64,000 bases of DNA from Phaeosaccion multiseriatum (taxonomy: Eukaryota; Ochrophyta, other classes), in the NCBI GenBank assembly GCA_965112735.1, contig OZ218959.1, positions 558,001 through 622,000 of the forward strand, in the 5' to 3' direction. The notes beneath the pieces were generated by a model. It was given only the letters and a program-made list of their open reading frames with translations, was not told where the DNA came from and made no database searches. Numbering within the stretch: position 1 is the stretch's first letter; the number at the start of each line of letters is the position of its first letter. The position numbers were made by a program, and so were the translations under genes. Shown in pieces: positions 18,987-30,395 of the stretch.

Positions 18987-19411
18987 GGTGGCCGCTGCCC
19001 CTCCTCAACCCTAACCAGTGCAGCTCTTCCTTTCCCTCCCAGTGAGCTCTTCTCCCCAGATCAGGTCTCCCACCTCTCTGCCTAGTTACACACTATTTAG
19101 GCATTGATGGCTCTCCAGCTGCTGCTGCTTTGCTAATGTCCCTATTAAATATCGCGATTTCGCAGCTGGAAAAAACAGTTTCATGTGCATCTGGTTGGGC
19201 CCATCCGGGGGAGACCCAAATGTATCTGGTTGGGGCACTTTCCCGATTTCCGATTTCCAGCTCGCCGCGTTTCTTTTTTCCCCCCCTTGTCCTTGTCCTG
19301 CACCAACAGCTAATTAGAAGAAGCCAGACGAATAGAGTGTGCAGAAGGGCGCGCAATCTGGGGTGAAAAGTAGAAGGAGAGAATATTGGGTAGATAAACT
19401 TTGCGTTCGCG
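18987..19411. promoter_or_regulatory. Divergent intergenic region, DRC11 / VTA1
   Basis: Start codons of DRC11 (minus) and VTA1 (plus) are 425 bp apart, so both promoters must lie here or overlap. No TATA box or defined element was recognised. A short local repeat (CATCTGGTTGGGCCCATC and TATCTGGTTGGGGCA) occurs at 19188-19225. Confidence 0.5.
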
Positions 19412-21381
19412 ATGAGCATTCCGCCAGAGTTTAAGGCGCTCACGCCATTCGTCAAACGCGCGGAGGAGCTGGACAAGGACAAGAGTAGTCCAGAGAGTGC
19501 CCTCGTAGCCTATTATTGCCGAACTTTCGCGATGGACATGGGAATCAAGATGTCCGCAAAGGTGAGGGGCGAGCGACCGGATCGCGAGCGAGGGAGCAAG
19601 CGAGGGAGCGAGGGGGTTATTCGACTCTTTGCAGCAGGCAGATATCCTCACTCGCAGACTCTGATCGTTGTTCGCTGCCATGGGAATCCGTCTCTGGCGC
19701 TACGCAGGCGGGCCCGGAGGCACAAACCTACTTGCTGGGGCTGATGACCAGACTGGAGCAGGACAAGCAGAAGGCGGTGTTCACTGAGGAGGAGGGAAAG
19801 GTGAAACTTGGCTTGCGAGGAGTTCCCCTCAAAGGGACGCTTCACCCACCTCACACGGCGCTGTCTGCCCGTGTCTGTGTCCCGGACCTTTGTCTATGTA
19901 CAGATGGTATGCACTGAATTCGCATCCAAGATCTTTAGCAAGGCGGACGACGAAGACCGCGCGGGCGCGAGCAACAGGGGCACAGCGCGGACCTTCTACG
20001 CGGCGGGTAGGTCCGGGCCACGACTCCTCATCCTCCGCATTGCATCGCACGCCTCTCCTCACCGGCATTGCTTCTGTCCCTCTCTGTCTCTTTCTTGTTC
20101 TGTCCCTTGTCTCTTGTCACTCTTCAGCGATCTTCATGGAGATTCTGGAGCAGTTTGGAGAGGTGCGCTCGTGTAAATGCCCGAAGAGACGAGAGAAAAA
20201 AAAGCAAAGCGTGACTGACTGACTGACTGACTGACTGACTGGATTCATGTTGCTTTCACGTGACGTACATTGCCGTGCTTGGTCTTGCCCCTGAACAGCT
20301 GGACGAGGTGGACGCTCAAAAGATCAAGTACGCCAAATGGAAGGCCACGGACATTCTCAAAGCCATCAAGGAGGGCAGGCCGGCCACCCCGGGGGGCTTC
20401 GGAGAGGAAGCTCCGGTGGCGGCGGAGGCGGCAGCAGCAGAGGCAGTACAGGCAGAGACCTCCGAGGCCAACGCTACCATGGAGGGTGTGGACCACGCCA
20501 GACAGGCAGCAGAGGCGGCAGCAGCGGCTAAGGCAGCGGCGGCGGGGGGGGCAGGTGGGCAAGACGCGATGGACATCCCTGAGGCTCCTCTGGACATTCC
20601 CTCTGCGCCTGCTGTGGCGCCCACCCCAGGCGAGTTGCCCATTCAGCCTCTAAGGAAAGGGCATGTCTGCCTCCTCTGCGTCGTCTACACATGACTCAAG
20701 ACCTCATCTCCTCCTCCTCTGCTCCGTGCTGCCTCCTCTGTGCTGTCCCCCTCTTGCTCCTGCCACCACAGCGCCCGACGCAGCTTCTCCTTACACACCT
20801 CCTCCTTCTACCCAAGCCCCCCCCCCGGGGGTGGTGCCTGGCGCTTACCCGACACCGTCAGCAGCGCCGGTAGCAGCTCCATCGGCCCCTCCAGTGCGCT
20901 CCTCCTCAGCCGCTGAGGAGTCTCGAGCGGCCATTGCGGCGATGAGAGTGCCCGGGTCTGCAGCACCCCACCCTGCCTCCGCCCCTGCTCCTGCGACTGC
21001 TGCTTCGGTTTCAGTGGCTGCGGGGCCGGCAAGGAAGGGCATCACCAGGGAAGAGTTTGCAGATGCGTCGGAGCTCGCCAAGTTCGCTGTGGCGGCACTC
21101 GATGCCAAGGAGGTGAGCTGAACAGCAGAGCAGCGCGCGGCCAGATCCCTGGCTCCTCGGGTGGAGAGAGGGGGAGCCTAAGTCAAGGACTCTCATGCTA
21201 CACGTCACATATCCCAGTTGGCGATATGGTCCGTCCTGATGGTGGACTCATCCGCATCCCCCCGCCTCCCCCTCTTCCTCCCACGCTCTGTCTCCCACGC
21301 TCTCCCCGCCTCTCTCTCTCTCACACACAGGCCGACCTTGCCGTGGATCGCCTACGGCGTGCGCTGCAGATTCTCACATGA
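19412..21381 (+). CDS. VTA1: Vacuolar sorting protein VTA1 (LIP5), ESCRT-III/Vps4 cofactor
   Basis: Seven exons close in phase to 367 residues: 19412-19561, 19708-19800, 19904-20006, 20128-20162, 20299-20629, 20772-21112, 21331-21381. The N-terminal part (PFVKRAEELDK, VAYYCRTFAMDMGIK) and the IKYAKWKATDILKAIKEG helix match the two-MIT N-terminal domain, which binds ESCRT-III subunits. A long Ala/Pro-rich linker follows. The last two exons give the C-terminal VSL domain (ITREEFADASELAKFAVAAL, then LAVDRLRRALQILT), which binds and stimulates the Vps4 ATPase in multivesicular-body sorting. The intron after 20629 fits only a GC donor (AG then GCGAGT); no nearby GT preserves phase. Confidence 0.92.
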
Positions 21382-21474
21382 GGGAGGGGTCGAGGCGAAC
21401 CCCTCGTCTGGCCTCTGCTTCCGTTCAGAAGGAGCCCTTTTCTTCGTCTAAAGGCAATCCTTTTTTTTGTTATT

Positions 21475-21722
21475 TTAACACTCGATTTGGGTCAGAATCG
21501 CCCAAATCGCCCCGTCTTTTGGGGGTCAGCGCGGCAGAACCTCCTCCGAAATTGCTAAAAACTAGGAAAGGAAGGAAAGGGGGAAAGACGAGAGACTATG
21601 TGTCGGTAGGCATCTCAAAGAGCTACACGAAGAGCTATAGCGCTTCTCCCAGCGTCATTTTGCCGCGTGCGTCCAAAAACTTTCAGGCGATTTGGGCGAT
21701 TCTTACGCAAATCGAGTGTTAA
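21475..21722. mobile_element. Short terminal-inverted-repeat element (MITE-like), between VTA1 and RFWD3
   Basis: The ends are inverted copies: TTAACACTCGATTTGGGT on the left and AAATCGAGTGTTAA on the right, each flanked inside by a GCCCAAATCGCC / GGCGATTTGGGC pair. Its right half shares a segment of about 50 bp (AAAGAGCTACACGAAGAGCT onward, 21615-21664) with the larger fold-back element at 24770-25305, so both belong to one family. No coding capacity. Confidence 0.8.
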
Positions 21723-21762
21723 AAAAAAATAAAAATGACAAGTTTAGGTGTATGTACAGAGC

Positions 21763-23744
21763 TTACGCAAATGGTAAGGAGTAGAGAGATAGGTCCTGTC
21801 CGCTGGCGAAGGCCAACAGCTGGCGAGAGGAGGGGCCCGAGCTAAAGCCGCTGCTGCTCAGAATCCCCCCTCTCTGGGGCTGTAACATGTGGATGAGCTC
21901 GGCCTCTGGGGGAAAGGAGAAGGCCCCATCCTCTGCCTCGTCTGCCTCCCGGAAACCATGGGGGTCTCGGTCGGGAGGTAAAGTGTAGTCTTGACTGGGA
22001 GCCTCTACGCGCCAGATGAAGGGCCGCCGAGACTCCTCGTCACCCCCGCACAGCAGCAAGCTGGAGTCAGTAGCAGGTAGCAGGGATGGTCTGCACAGAA
22101 GAGCCTTGTTGGAAAACCCGTCGATCTCCAACTCCGCCCGGGCAGTTCCCAGGGGGGAGCCGCCCTCGGCAATTGGTGCTTCACCAGCCGTAGCAGCGCC
22201 CACCCCGTTTGGCCCTCTGTAGTACTGCAGACAATGGCGTGGTTTGTTCCCTCTGCTCGACCACAGCAGCACCGTATCCCCTCCTCTCCCCCCTCCCCCC
22301 TGATACACCAGGCTCATGACGGGCTGCCTGTCAGCGTCGCCTCCTCTCTGCGTGCACGTCCTCTCCACGGGCCCTGATGAATATTCCTCAGCACGCCCCT
22401 GCACACCGGACTCCGCCTCTGCCCCCCCCCTCCTCCACCAGTGGGCGCTGCGGTATGTGGCTGCGAGAACGGCCCCTCCCTGCAGAGCCGCAAGGCTGTG
22501 GACCGGCGGGCCCCCCTTTGCACCTTTGGGGAAGCTGTCTACACACTTTCCTGTCACGCGCAGATCATACAAGAGGACAACGCCGTTCTCAGTCCCGATG
22601 TACATGGAATAGGCCCCTCCCCAGATGCATGCCCGCCCCGGCCTCTCTAGTCTGTAGCTTAGTACTCTGTGGTCATTGTGGTCCGTGACGACAAGCTTCT
22701 TGTCCAGCGACGTGGTGAGGAGCAGCCCCTCCTCAGGCTGGACAGCCATGTCCGTCACAGCCGCCTCGTGCAACGGGATGAAGCTCTCGTGCCGCTTCCC
22801 CTGCTGCTGCTGCTGCTGCTGCCCCTCATTAATTGAACCTCTGCTGCCCCCCCAGGCGGCGAGGCTCAGCTTAAGCACTCCGTGGCGGGGTCTGGAGCTG
22901 CTGGTGGTGGGCAAGCTACACGACGCCAGGAGCATGTCTCCGGAGGGCGCGAAGGTCACGAAGCGGGCGCCCTGGAGGTTGTTCAGACACAGCAGCTCTG
23001 GCACTGCTCTACAGCCGCCGCTGCTTCTTGACCCCAACCTTTCTCCTGGCGAGCTCGCAGCAGCGGCAGCAGCAGCGGGGGGGGGCACATGATTGGAGGG
23101 AGGGTGCCTCGGCTTGCCCTGCTGCGCTACTGCTTGTGCCGCTGCCCGAGTCTTGAAGCTCTCCTTCTCTCGTCGCAAGATCTCGTTCTCTATCCTGAGT
23201 CGCGCCACTTCCTTCTCGGACTTGCTCAGCTTTGCCAGGGCCTCGTCGCGTTCAGAGGAGTCCGTCACCACCGGGTCTGACGACCCCAACAACAGTACAT
23301 GTACGAGGTGAACAACGTATCAGTGAGGACAATGATCAAGGTGTAGAACATAGCACCCATCTCGCTTACATTCAGTAAAGTACAGAGGGATTACATCGCG
23401 TAGGTTCGCCGGCTTCTTACACTGCAAGAGAATGTCAGCGGCAGCGGAGTAGGCAGAACGGATTAGGTTGAGGTAGGACGACACTCACTAGCAGCAGAGG
23501 ATTGCACGGCAGGCGCACCATCTCATTGCACGGCAGGCGGACAGCCTCTACAACTAACCGTTGGACAAAATGACTGGATCCGGAGCGCGCGTTCTATACA
23601 GCTCTTCCCGTAGAGATGGCCGCAGTTTCTGAGGCAGCAGATTCGGTGATCACCTTCGCTTTCCCAGACATCTAAACAGATGGGGCACTCCCTGCTCTCA
23701 TCCCTGACCACGTCGAATCCCGCGTCAGGTCTACTCCTCTTCAT
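21763..23744 (-). CDS. RFWD3: RFWD3-like RING finger / WD-repeat E3 ubiquitin ligase
   Basis: Three exons in phase give 583 residues: 23559-23744, 23370-23421, 21763-23276. The RING is split by the first intron: CPICLDVW...NCGHLYGKSCIERAL and CPT|CKKPANLRD. It is followed by a coiled coil (LAKLSKSEKEVARLRIENEI) and a WD40-type propeller with LLTTSLDKKLVVTDH and GTENGVVLLYDLR blades. The RING spacing and the RING-coil-WD order match RFWD3/FANCW, which ubiquitinates RPA and RAD51 at stalled forks in the Fanconi pathway. It is shorter than the animal protein because the long N-terminal SQ/TQ region is absent. A CAG run encodes a short Gln tract (22800-22830). Confidence 0.85.
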
Positions 23745-23963
23745 CCGATTATGTTGCGGGTGAAGAGTTCAAAGCCAGCGTTGCACCAGCTGTGACGCGA
23801 TGCATAAAGGCAACGCCTATACGCCAATCCCATGCAGATGTATTGGGCCTCCCCCTCTTCCCCTCAAAAAGAGATGGTGCCATTTGTGATTTCCGATGAC
23901 CACATGACATGGGTTCACATAGATGGCACTTAAAGGTGTGTTGTTGTTTTTTTTAGTTTTTTC
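23745..23963. promoter_or_regulatory. Upstream region of RFWD3
   Basis: About 220 bp between the RFWD3 start codon and the first inverted-repeat element. It presumably holds the promoter; no defined motif was recognised. Confidence 0.35.
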
Positions 23964-24306
23964 ATTTCGCGGTTGACGCCCCATTAATTTTTTTTGACGC
24001 CAAATGACGATTTGTTTTACGACGTTTGACGACGTTTGACGACGTTTGACGACGCTTTAGCCCCCTATTTGACTCCCTTTGACGCCCTTTGACGCCCTTT
24101 TATCTTAATTCGCCTTAATTTCGTCTAAAAAAAATCACGTAAAAAAAAATCACGGAAAAGGGCGTCAAAGGGCGTCAAAGAGCGTCAAAAGGCGTCAAAG
24201 GGCGTCAAATAGGGGGCTAAAGCGTCGTCAAACGTCGTAAAACAAATCGTCATTTGGCGTCAAAAAAAATTAATGGGGCGTCAAAAGTGCCACTCAACCG
24301 CGAAAT
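23964..24306. mobile_element. Inverted-repeat element 1 with internal GACGCC/GACGAC repeats
   Basis: Terminal words ATTTCGCGGTTG and CAACCGCGAAAT are inverted. The arms are full of TTTGACGCC and TTTGACGACG units whose complements (GGCGTCAAA, CGTCGTCAAA) fill the opposite arm, so the whole element can fold into one long hairpin. No open reading frame. Confidence 0.8.
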
Positions 24307-24356
24307 CACAGTATGATCTCATTCCCCCTCAGTTCATTCCTTCTTCACTTTTTTAT

Positions 24357-24738
24357 TACTGTGATTTCGCGGTTGGGTTGCACTTTTGACGCCCCGTGAA
24401 TTTTTTTTGACGCCAAATGACGATTACTTTGACGACGTTTGACGACTTTTGAACCCCTTTTTTACCCACTTTAAAACCCCTATTTGACGCCCTTTGACGC
24501 CCTTTGACGCCCTTTGACGCCCTTTTCCGTGATTTTTTTTTACTGTTTTTTTGTAGACGAAAATAAGGCGAATTAAGATAAAAGGGCGTCAAAGGGCGTC
24601 AAAGTGCGTCAAATAGGGCTTTAAAGTGGGTAAAAAAGGGGTTCAAACGTCGTCAAACGTCGTCAAAGTAATCGTCATTTGGCGTCGAAAAAAAATCACG
24701 GGGCGTCAAAAGTGCCACTCAACCGTGAAATCACAGTA
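24357..24738. mobile_element. Inverted-repeat element 2, related to element 1
   Basis: Ends TACTGTGATTTCGCGGTTG and CAACCGTGAAATCACAGTA are inverted with one mismatch. Internal TTTGACGCCC units again pair with GGGCGTCAAA units in the other arm. It starts 50 bp after element 1 and carries the same motif vocabulary in a different arrangement, so it is a second insertion of the same family. Confidence 0.8.
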
Positions 24739-24769
24739 CTTTTATTTTTTAAATTAATGACCAAATTTT

Positions 24770-25305
24770 TTTTTGCACAAACTCGGCAAAATGACGCTGG
24801 GAGAAGCGCTATAGCTCTTCGTGTAGCTCTTTGAGATCCCCACCGATCCATGGTCTTTCGGCTTTCATCGCCTCTTCCCTTCCATACATTGTAGTTGTCA
24901 GCATTTCTGCACCAGCACCGCCTTCCCGGGGGGGGGAGAAGGGGGATGTGCACGCCATGGAAATCGCTCATGGGCAGCTTGCCCGCCCTTCTGCAAGAGA
25001 ACAGGCGCAGCGCTACGGCGGCTAGCTACAGTGGAGCAGCAGCAGGACCCTTGGCAAGCCTGGTGCGATTTCCGTGGCGTGCACATCCCTTGTCCCCCCC
25101 CCCGCGGGAAGGGGGTGCTGCTGCGGAAATGCTGACAACTACGGAAGGGAAGAGGCGATGAAAGCCGAAAGACCATGGATCGGTGGGGACCTCAAAGAGC
25201 TACACGAAGAGCTATAGCGCTTCTCCCAGCGTCATTTTGCCGAGTTTGTGCCCAAAAAAAATTTGGGGCGATTTGAGCGATTATTACGCAAATCCAGTGT
25301 TTAAA
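24770..25305. mobile_element. Large fold-back element, arms about 200 bp
   Basis: The left arm 24770-24973 and right arm 25062-25255 are inverted near-copies, including GGGAGAAGCGCTATAGCTCT against AGAGCTATAGCGCTTCTCCC and the pair CTTTCGGCTTTCATCGCCTC / GAGGCGATGAAAGCCGAAAG. The loop of about 90 bp is unique. The right flank, GCGATTATTACGCAAATC at about 25277, resembles the end of the 21475-21722 element. No coding capacity is seen. Confidence 0.8.
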
Positions 25306-25438
25306 AGTAATTTAAAAAAAAAAGAAAAAGGGGCTCTGTCTTGTACATCTCCTTCTCGTACCTCCCAGACCTAGCACCACCCCCGCGTTGCAATCAACAC
25401 CAGCCACTGCACCGAACTACACGGCTCTCTCCTCCTCG

Positions 25439-26859
25439 TCACCTTCCGCAGTGGTCATTCGATTCTCCACACCAGCCCCACTGGCTGCAGCACAGAGAAG
25501 TGTCGTCGCACCTTCCATTGCCCCGGCTCCCATTTCCGCAAGTGCCTCCCCCCTGGGAGATGCAGTCACAATTGTCATCGCAAGGGCAGCTTTGACACTG
25601 GTCGCACTTGTTGCCTCCTCCTCCACCACCACTGCCTCCCTGCCCTCCACCATCACCACCGCAGTGGTCATTCGATTCTCCACACCAGCCCCACTGGCTG
25701 CAGCACAGAGAAGTGTCGTCGCACCTTCCATTGCCCCGGCTCCCATATCCGCAAGTGCCTCCTCCTCCACCACCGCTGCCTCCCTGCCCTCCACCACCAC
25801 CACCGCCTCCTCCACCAATGCTGACATCGGCACAGTTCCAGAAATGTTCCGCGGTTGGGACCTGGGAGCACGGACTGAGGTTGGAGTCTGAGGACAGGGA
25901 GGGAGACGAGAAAGCGTAAGTGAGGAGCGTGACAGGAAAAGAGGCAAGCCGAGCAAGCCGAGCAAGCCGAGCACGCCGAGCAAGCCAAGAAGAGCCATCG
26001 CCGTGTGCGGATTCCAGCGCGCTGACTGGTATCGGCCCACACACCCCACCACCACCGCCACTCACAGTTAGATGCTCCACAGGAGCTGGGATTGCTGCTG
26101 ATAAAGTTCCAGTAGCCAGGCTCGAAGCAGCTGTTGCCAGTCACGTCTGAGAGAACCAGAGAGACAAGACAGATGTGAGAATGCGAGTGAGGGGAGGAGC
26201 AACAGGGATAGCAGGCAGTAATGTAGAGAGGAGGGAATAGGAGCGAGAACCTCTCTCTGGCACTGCCTCTACAGTATGCGGGCATCGCGTCTCGCGCACT
26301 TACAATCGGCTTGAATGACGCAGTGGGAGCAAGTCTTTCCCGCGGGAAGCTGCAGAGTGACTCTCTTTTCTCCCAAATCGTTACCACAGTCTCTTCCAAT
26401 GTAGTACCTCCCAGGATGGTTATTGTCTCTGGGGGAGTAAGGGGAAGATGCTCCGCTGCCCACCCTGTTCAAGGGCGTCTGGTCGAAGCAGCCCTGTGAC
26501 ACAGTGCCACCGGAACCAACGTCACAGAGGTAGAACTGGAGGAAGCCCTCGTGGTGGACGGTGAGCTCAAACACCGCTTCCATAGTCCCCCCCGCCGAGT
26601 AGCTCGCCCTGACCGGGAAGTTGTTGTTTGGGCCACTGAACAGGTACTGGCCGCCGTCTTGCCAGGGGTCTCCACAGGCCTCGTGCCTCGGCCGGATTTC
26701 ATGGCTGTTGAAGGCACTTGCTTGATACCCTGACACTTGCCCATCTTGAAATCCCTGGTAATTCCTGCTCGCGGGTTCCTTGAGATATCCATGGCCCATG
26801 GAGGAGGGCAAGAGGACGAGGCTGAGGAGTGTTGCGAAGAGAGCCTTTGCTGCGCTCAT
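25439..26859 (-). CDS. Secreted AA15-like lytic polysaccharide monooxygenase with two hevein-type (CBM18) modules
   Basis: Three exons in phase give 361 residues: 26304-26859, 26066-26146, 25439-25887. A 22-residue signal peptide ends in SSMG, which exposes His23 (HGYLKEPASRNY), the N-terminal His of the copper histidine brace. The second His is likely in ELTVHHEGFLQFYLCD, and the domain ends with WNCADVSI, as in AA15/LPMO_10-type enzymes that cleave chitin or cellulose oxidatively. After Gly-rich linkers come two hevein modules (CCSQWGWCGESNDHCG), almost identical to each other. The second module is followed at once by the stop. The substrate is probably chitin or another GlcNAc polymer; the AA family assignment is by motif only. 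Confidence 0.85.
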
Positions 26860-28036
26860 GGTCTTGATCCGGCGAATGATGTTGGCGTCAGTTCCTTGAT
26901 GAATGGTGTTGATATGTTTGTGCTGCTGGTGTTCAATACCATCCTTCTTTGCCCTTCACTCCTGCAAGTGCCACGTCCGAGGGGCTTTACGTCTCGCCTC
27001 TCAGCGGCGGGGGTGCGGAGGTGCGGGTTTGCCTTTCTTTCCTTTCCTTCTGCTAGCCTTTCCTTCTGCTGGGAATTACTTCTGCTGCATAGGGGTACCG
27101 GTGCGATGGGAAAGGCCGACCTCTCACCATTCTCGAACAGGCTCAGAAGGGTATAGAGCCCCGGCCGTAGAATGTAGAAGCGCCACACCTTAGTATGATA
27201 CCATCCCAGCAGGGTCGGCCCCTGACCTGGCTGTTCCGTGAAAATTTCTGCCCGCGCGAGCCGGCCGGTTTCCTGTTTCTGGCCGGTTTCCTGTTTCCGG
27301 CCTGCGTCCTGTTTCTAGCCGGCGCGAGCCAGTCTGCGTCCTGGTTCTGGGTGGGGGTGGGCGAGCCGGCCTGTTTGAGCCGGCCTGTTTGAGCCGGTCT
27401 GTTTGAGCCGGCCTGTCCCGTTGGTCGCGCCTGTTTCTTTTCCCCTCTTCTTGTTACCTCTTTCTCTCCCTCCTTTCCTTCCTCTTTCCTATTTCCTGTT
27501 TCTATCGCCTCCGTATCCATAACCCCAGTGGGGTTCGTTTACAACCCGCGGTCAGGTTGAGTCTGCTTGTGGTACATGCTGATGGTCAAAGCTCAGCATG
27601 TTCCTTCAACCTCCCTTCTCTCAGTACCGCTGACTCCTTGTTACGACGGACTCTCCACGGTGTTGCGCATTCGCTGCTCTGGCCCAGGTTCGCGGCATCG
27701 GAAAGCCTTCAGGCCTGTGTGGGGCGTATAGCGTAGTTTTTGTGTTGTTTCGGGGGGGGGGAGGGGTGATTTACTTTTCTCCCTTTAAGTGCCATCTATG
27801 ATTGTCTAAAAGTAATGTCTCACCGCCTTACCTCATGGAACAAAGTTGATATGTGTCAAATCGAGCGTTCGTGTCGGGCCCGCTGGAGCGCGACGGCCGG
27901 GGGGGTGGAGGGCATAGAAATAGGAGGTGCGGAGCTGGGGGAAGGGAATTTGAATTTCGGGCCCCATTAGCACGATATTTTTAGTTATGTATGTACATCA
28001 TTTTAAAACATAAGCTCCAAAGCCTCTTGGAGGGAC
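26860..28036. other. Intergenic stretch upstream of the LPMO gene and downstream of ATG9
   Basis: No gene is supported. At 27255-27420 there are short imperfect repeats of GGCCGGTTTCCTGTTTC and then a run of GAGCCGGCCTGTTT units. A poly-G run lies at 27752-27760. The LPMO promoter should be in the first few hundred bases. Confidence 0.5.
27255..27420. repeat. Minisatellite-like GCCGG-rich repeats
   Basis: The words CCGGTTTCCTGTTTC (twice) and GAGCCGG(C/T)CTGTTT (about four times, 14-bp period) occur in tandem. Not in a gene. Confidence 0.7.
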
Positions 28037-28341
28037 TCAGTGGTCGCTCTCGTAAATATCCTCCAGGGGAAGCGAGGGAGCGGGGCCCGAGTACCCACGG
28101 GGGGAGTGCCCACTGGAGGGCGGGGCATAGGGAGAGGCCGAGCTCGAGGCACTTCGATGCGCCGCGTTGAACCGCTCCAACCAGTAGAAGCTCGCTGCGT
28201 CTGGGCTGTCTCCTCCTGCCCCACCTGCCCCTCCTACCCCTTCCACACCGCCCGCCACACCCATACCGACTCCCGTGCCGATACCGCTCGCGTCAAGGTT
28301 AAAGCCGCCGAGGCTGGTGTGGTTATACCCGACAGGTCCTG

Positions 28342-28400
<59 letters not shown>

Positions 28401-28726
28401 CGGCCGTACCCACCCCCGCCTCCGGGTTGGAGGCTGGAGTACGAGTGCATGCTGCTGCCCCCCCCTACCCCCTGGCCAGGCATGTGCGAGAAATGCATGG
28501 AGGGGATCATGCTTGGCGTTAGACTCGCCCCCAGTAGGTTGGTCAGCTGCATTGACGGCCCCAATGGCCCAATGGTGCCCCCCAGCATGGCGCTCTGCTG
28601 CCCGCCCGTCGCCCCAGGGGCTCCCATGAGGAGGCTGTACTGCCCGGCTTGTGCCTGCGGGCCGCCCATGGCAGACGACTCCAGGTGAGAAGGAGTCAGC
28701 TCCTTGGGCTGCTGAGGCTGCTGCTG

Positions 28727-28815
<89 letters not shown>

Positions 28816-30349
28816 CGTCTTGTCCTGGCGGTCGCGGAGGTTGGCTTTGCGCCTCCTCCTCCGACCGCGGGGGTGGCGGCTGTTGATGTGGTGCTCCCCC
28901 CCCCTCCTCGTGCTGCCGCTGCATGGCCATTACCGTCGCCAGCTGCTGCTGCTGCTGTATCGCCAACTTCTGCTGCTGGCGGAGGAGCTCCTGCTGCTGG
29001 AAGCCCGCCAACGTGGAGAGCAACTCCTGCCCAGCCTGTCCGGGCCTCCAGTGCGGATGGTTGGCAGTGAAATTGAGGAAGCTCTTCTCCATCTTGCCCT
29101 GCACCGACACATCTCTGTCTCTGTCTCTGTCCCTCCCGAAGGCCCGAGGGGGTCGCCTCCTCACCGAAGACGGCGCGTGGACTGATGCAGAGACGGAGAC
29201 AGGGCCCGGGCCCGTTGGTGGTATAGGCAGCGGCGTGGAAGAGGCCAGCCCTTCCCCGCCGCCATCCTGGGTGCGCAGGGAGCCCCCCCCCCCCTCCCCA
29301 TCGCCGTCGCCACTGCCGTCCTGACCCACTGAGTGGCCCTCGTGTGTGTTGCCGTCTCCTCCTCCGGCCGCAGACAACCTCCCAACATCGCCAACTGTGG
29401 CCGCCGTATCACCAGCTGCTGCTGCCTCGACCCCCTCGCCCCCCCCTGGTGCTGGCGCAGCGTAGTCCTCGTCTCCGTATTTGCCAAAGTCAAACTGGCT
29501 GCGGGCACACAAGAGACAAAACAAGCAACAAGTAAGGAAGTGGGGCCAAGGGGAGATGGGAGAGAGATTTGGCTTCTCTGACTTATGATGCTACACACCT
29601 GTAGCTGCACACAGAGCCTGTGCCGGGCACGTCTACGGTGTGATTCTCAACGAAGTCAATGATGTCTTGTGCACAGCCCGGCAGAGCGAAGCACAGGATC
29701 ACAGGTGCGAAGAGCACGCTCAACAGCTCCTGCTCGGAGGGAGGGAAGGGTGGGAGTAGAAGCGTAAGGGGGGGGGGGGGGTGAGGGCGTACGTGCATGC
29801 GCGGCTTGAGAAGGAGGTGTTGTGTTTGCTTGTGCCTGCCTGGACACAAACACACACACATGTATTTACGGAGGGGCGTGGCGGGGCGTGGCTCTCGGAG
29901 GGGGCAACCGACAAGGGTGAGCGCAGGTTGCCCTGCCCTGCCTTTGTCCTGCTCAGGCCCCTGCCCTGCCCTCCTTCCTCAGTCCCCGTCACTGCCTGCT
30001 CACGATCCACTCCTCACTCCTGACCTGTATGAAAAGCTGAGCCTTGTACTGGTACATGCCCAGCAGCTCGTCGCGCACCTCTCGAGTGTGGCTCCTGCAT
30101 GCAGAGGGGTATGGGCAGAGGCACGGAGGGGCTTGAGTCGCGGGCACAGGACAGGCAGCACAGCACAGCGCAAAAAGGCCCTCTCAGCGACCCTCCCCTC
30201 TCCCCTCTCCGGTCTGTCTGCCCATCTGCCTGCCTGCCTGCCTGTGCGCCTGCCTGTCTGCCTGCCTGCCTGCCTGCCTGTCTGCCTGTCTGCCCATCTG
30301 CCTGCCTGTCTGCCTGCCTGTCTGCCTGCCTGCCTGCCTGTCTGCCCAT

Positions 30350-30395
<46 letters not shown>

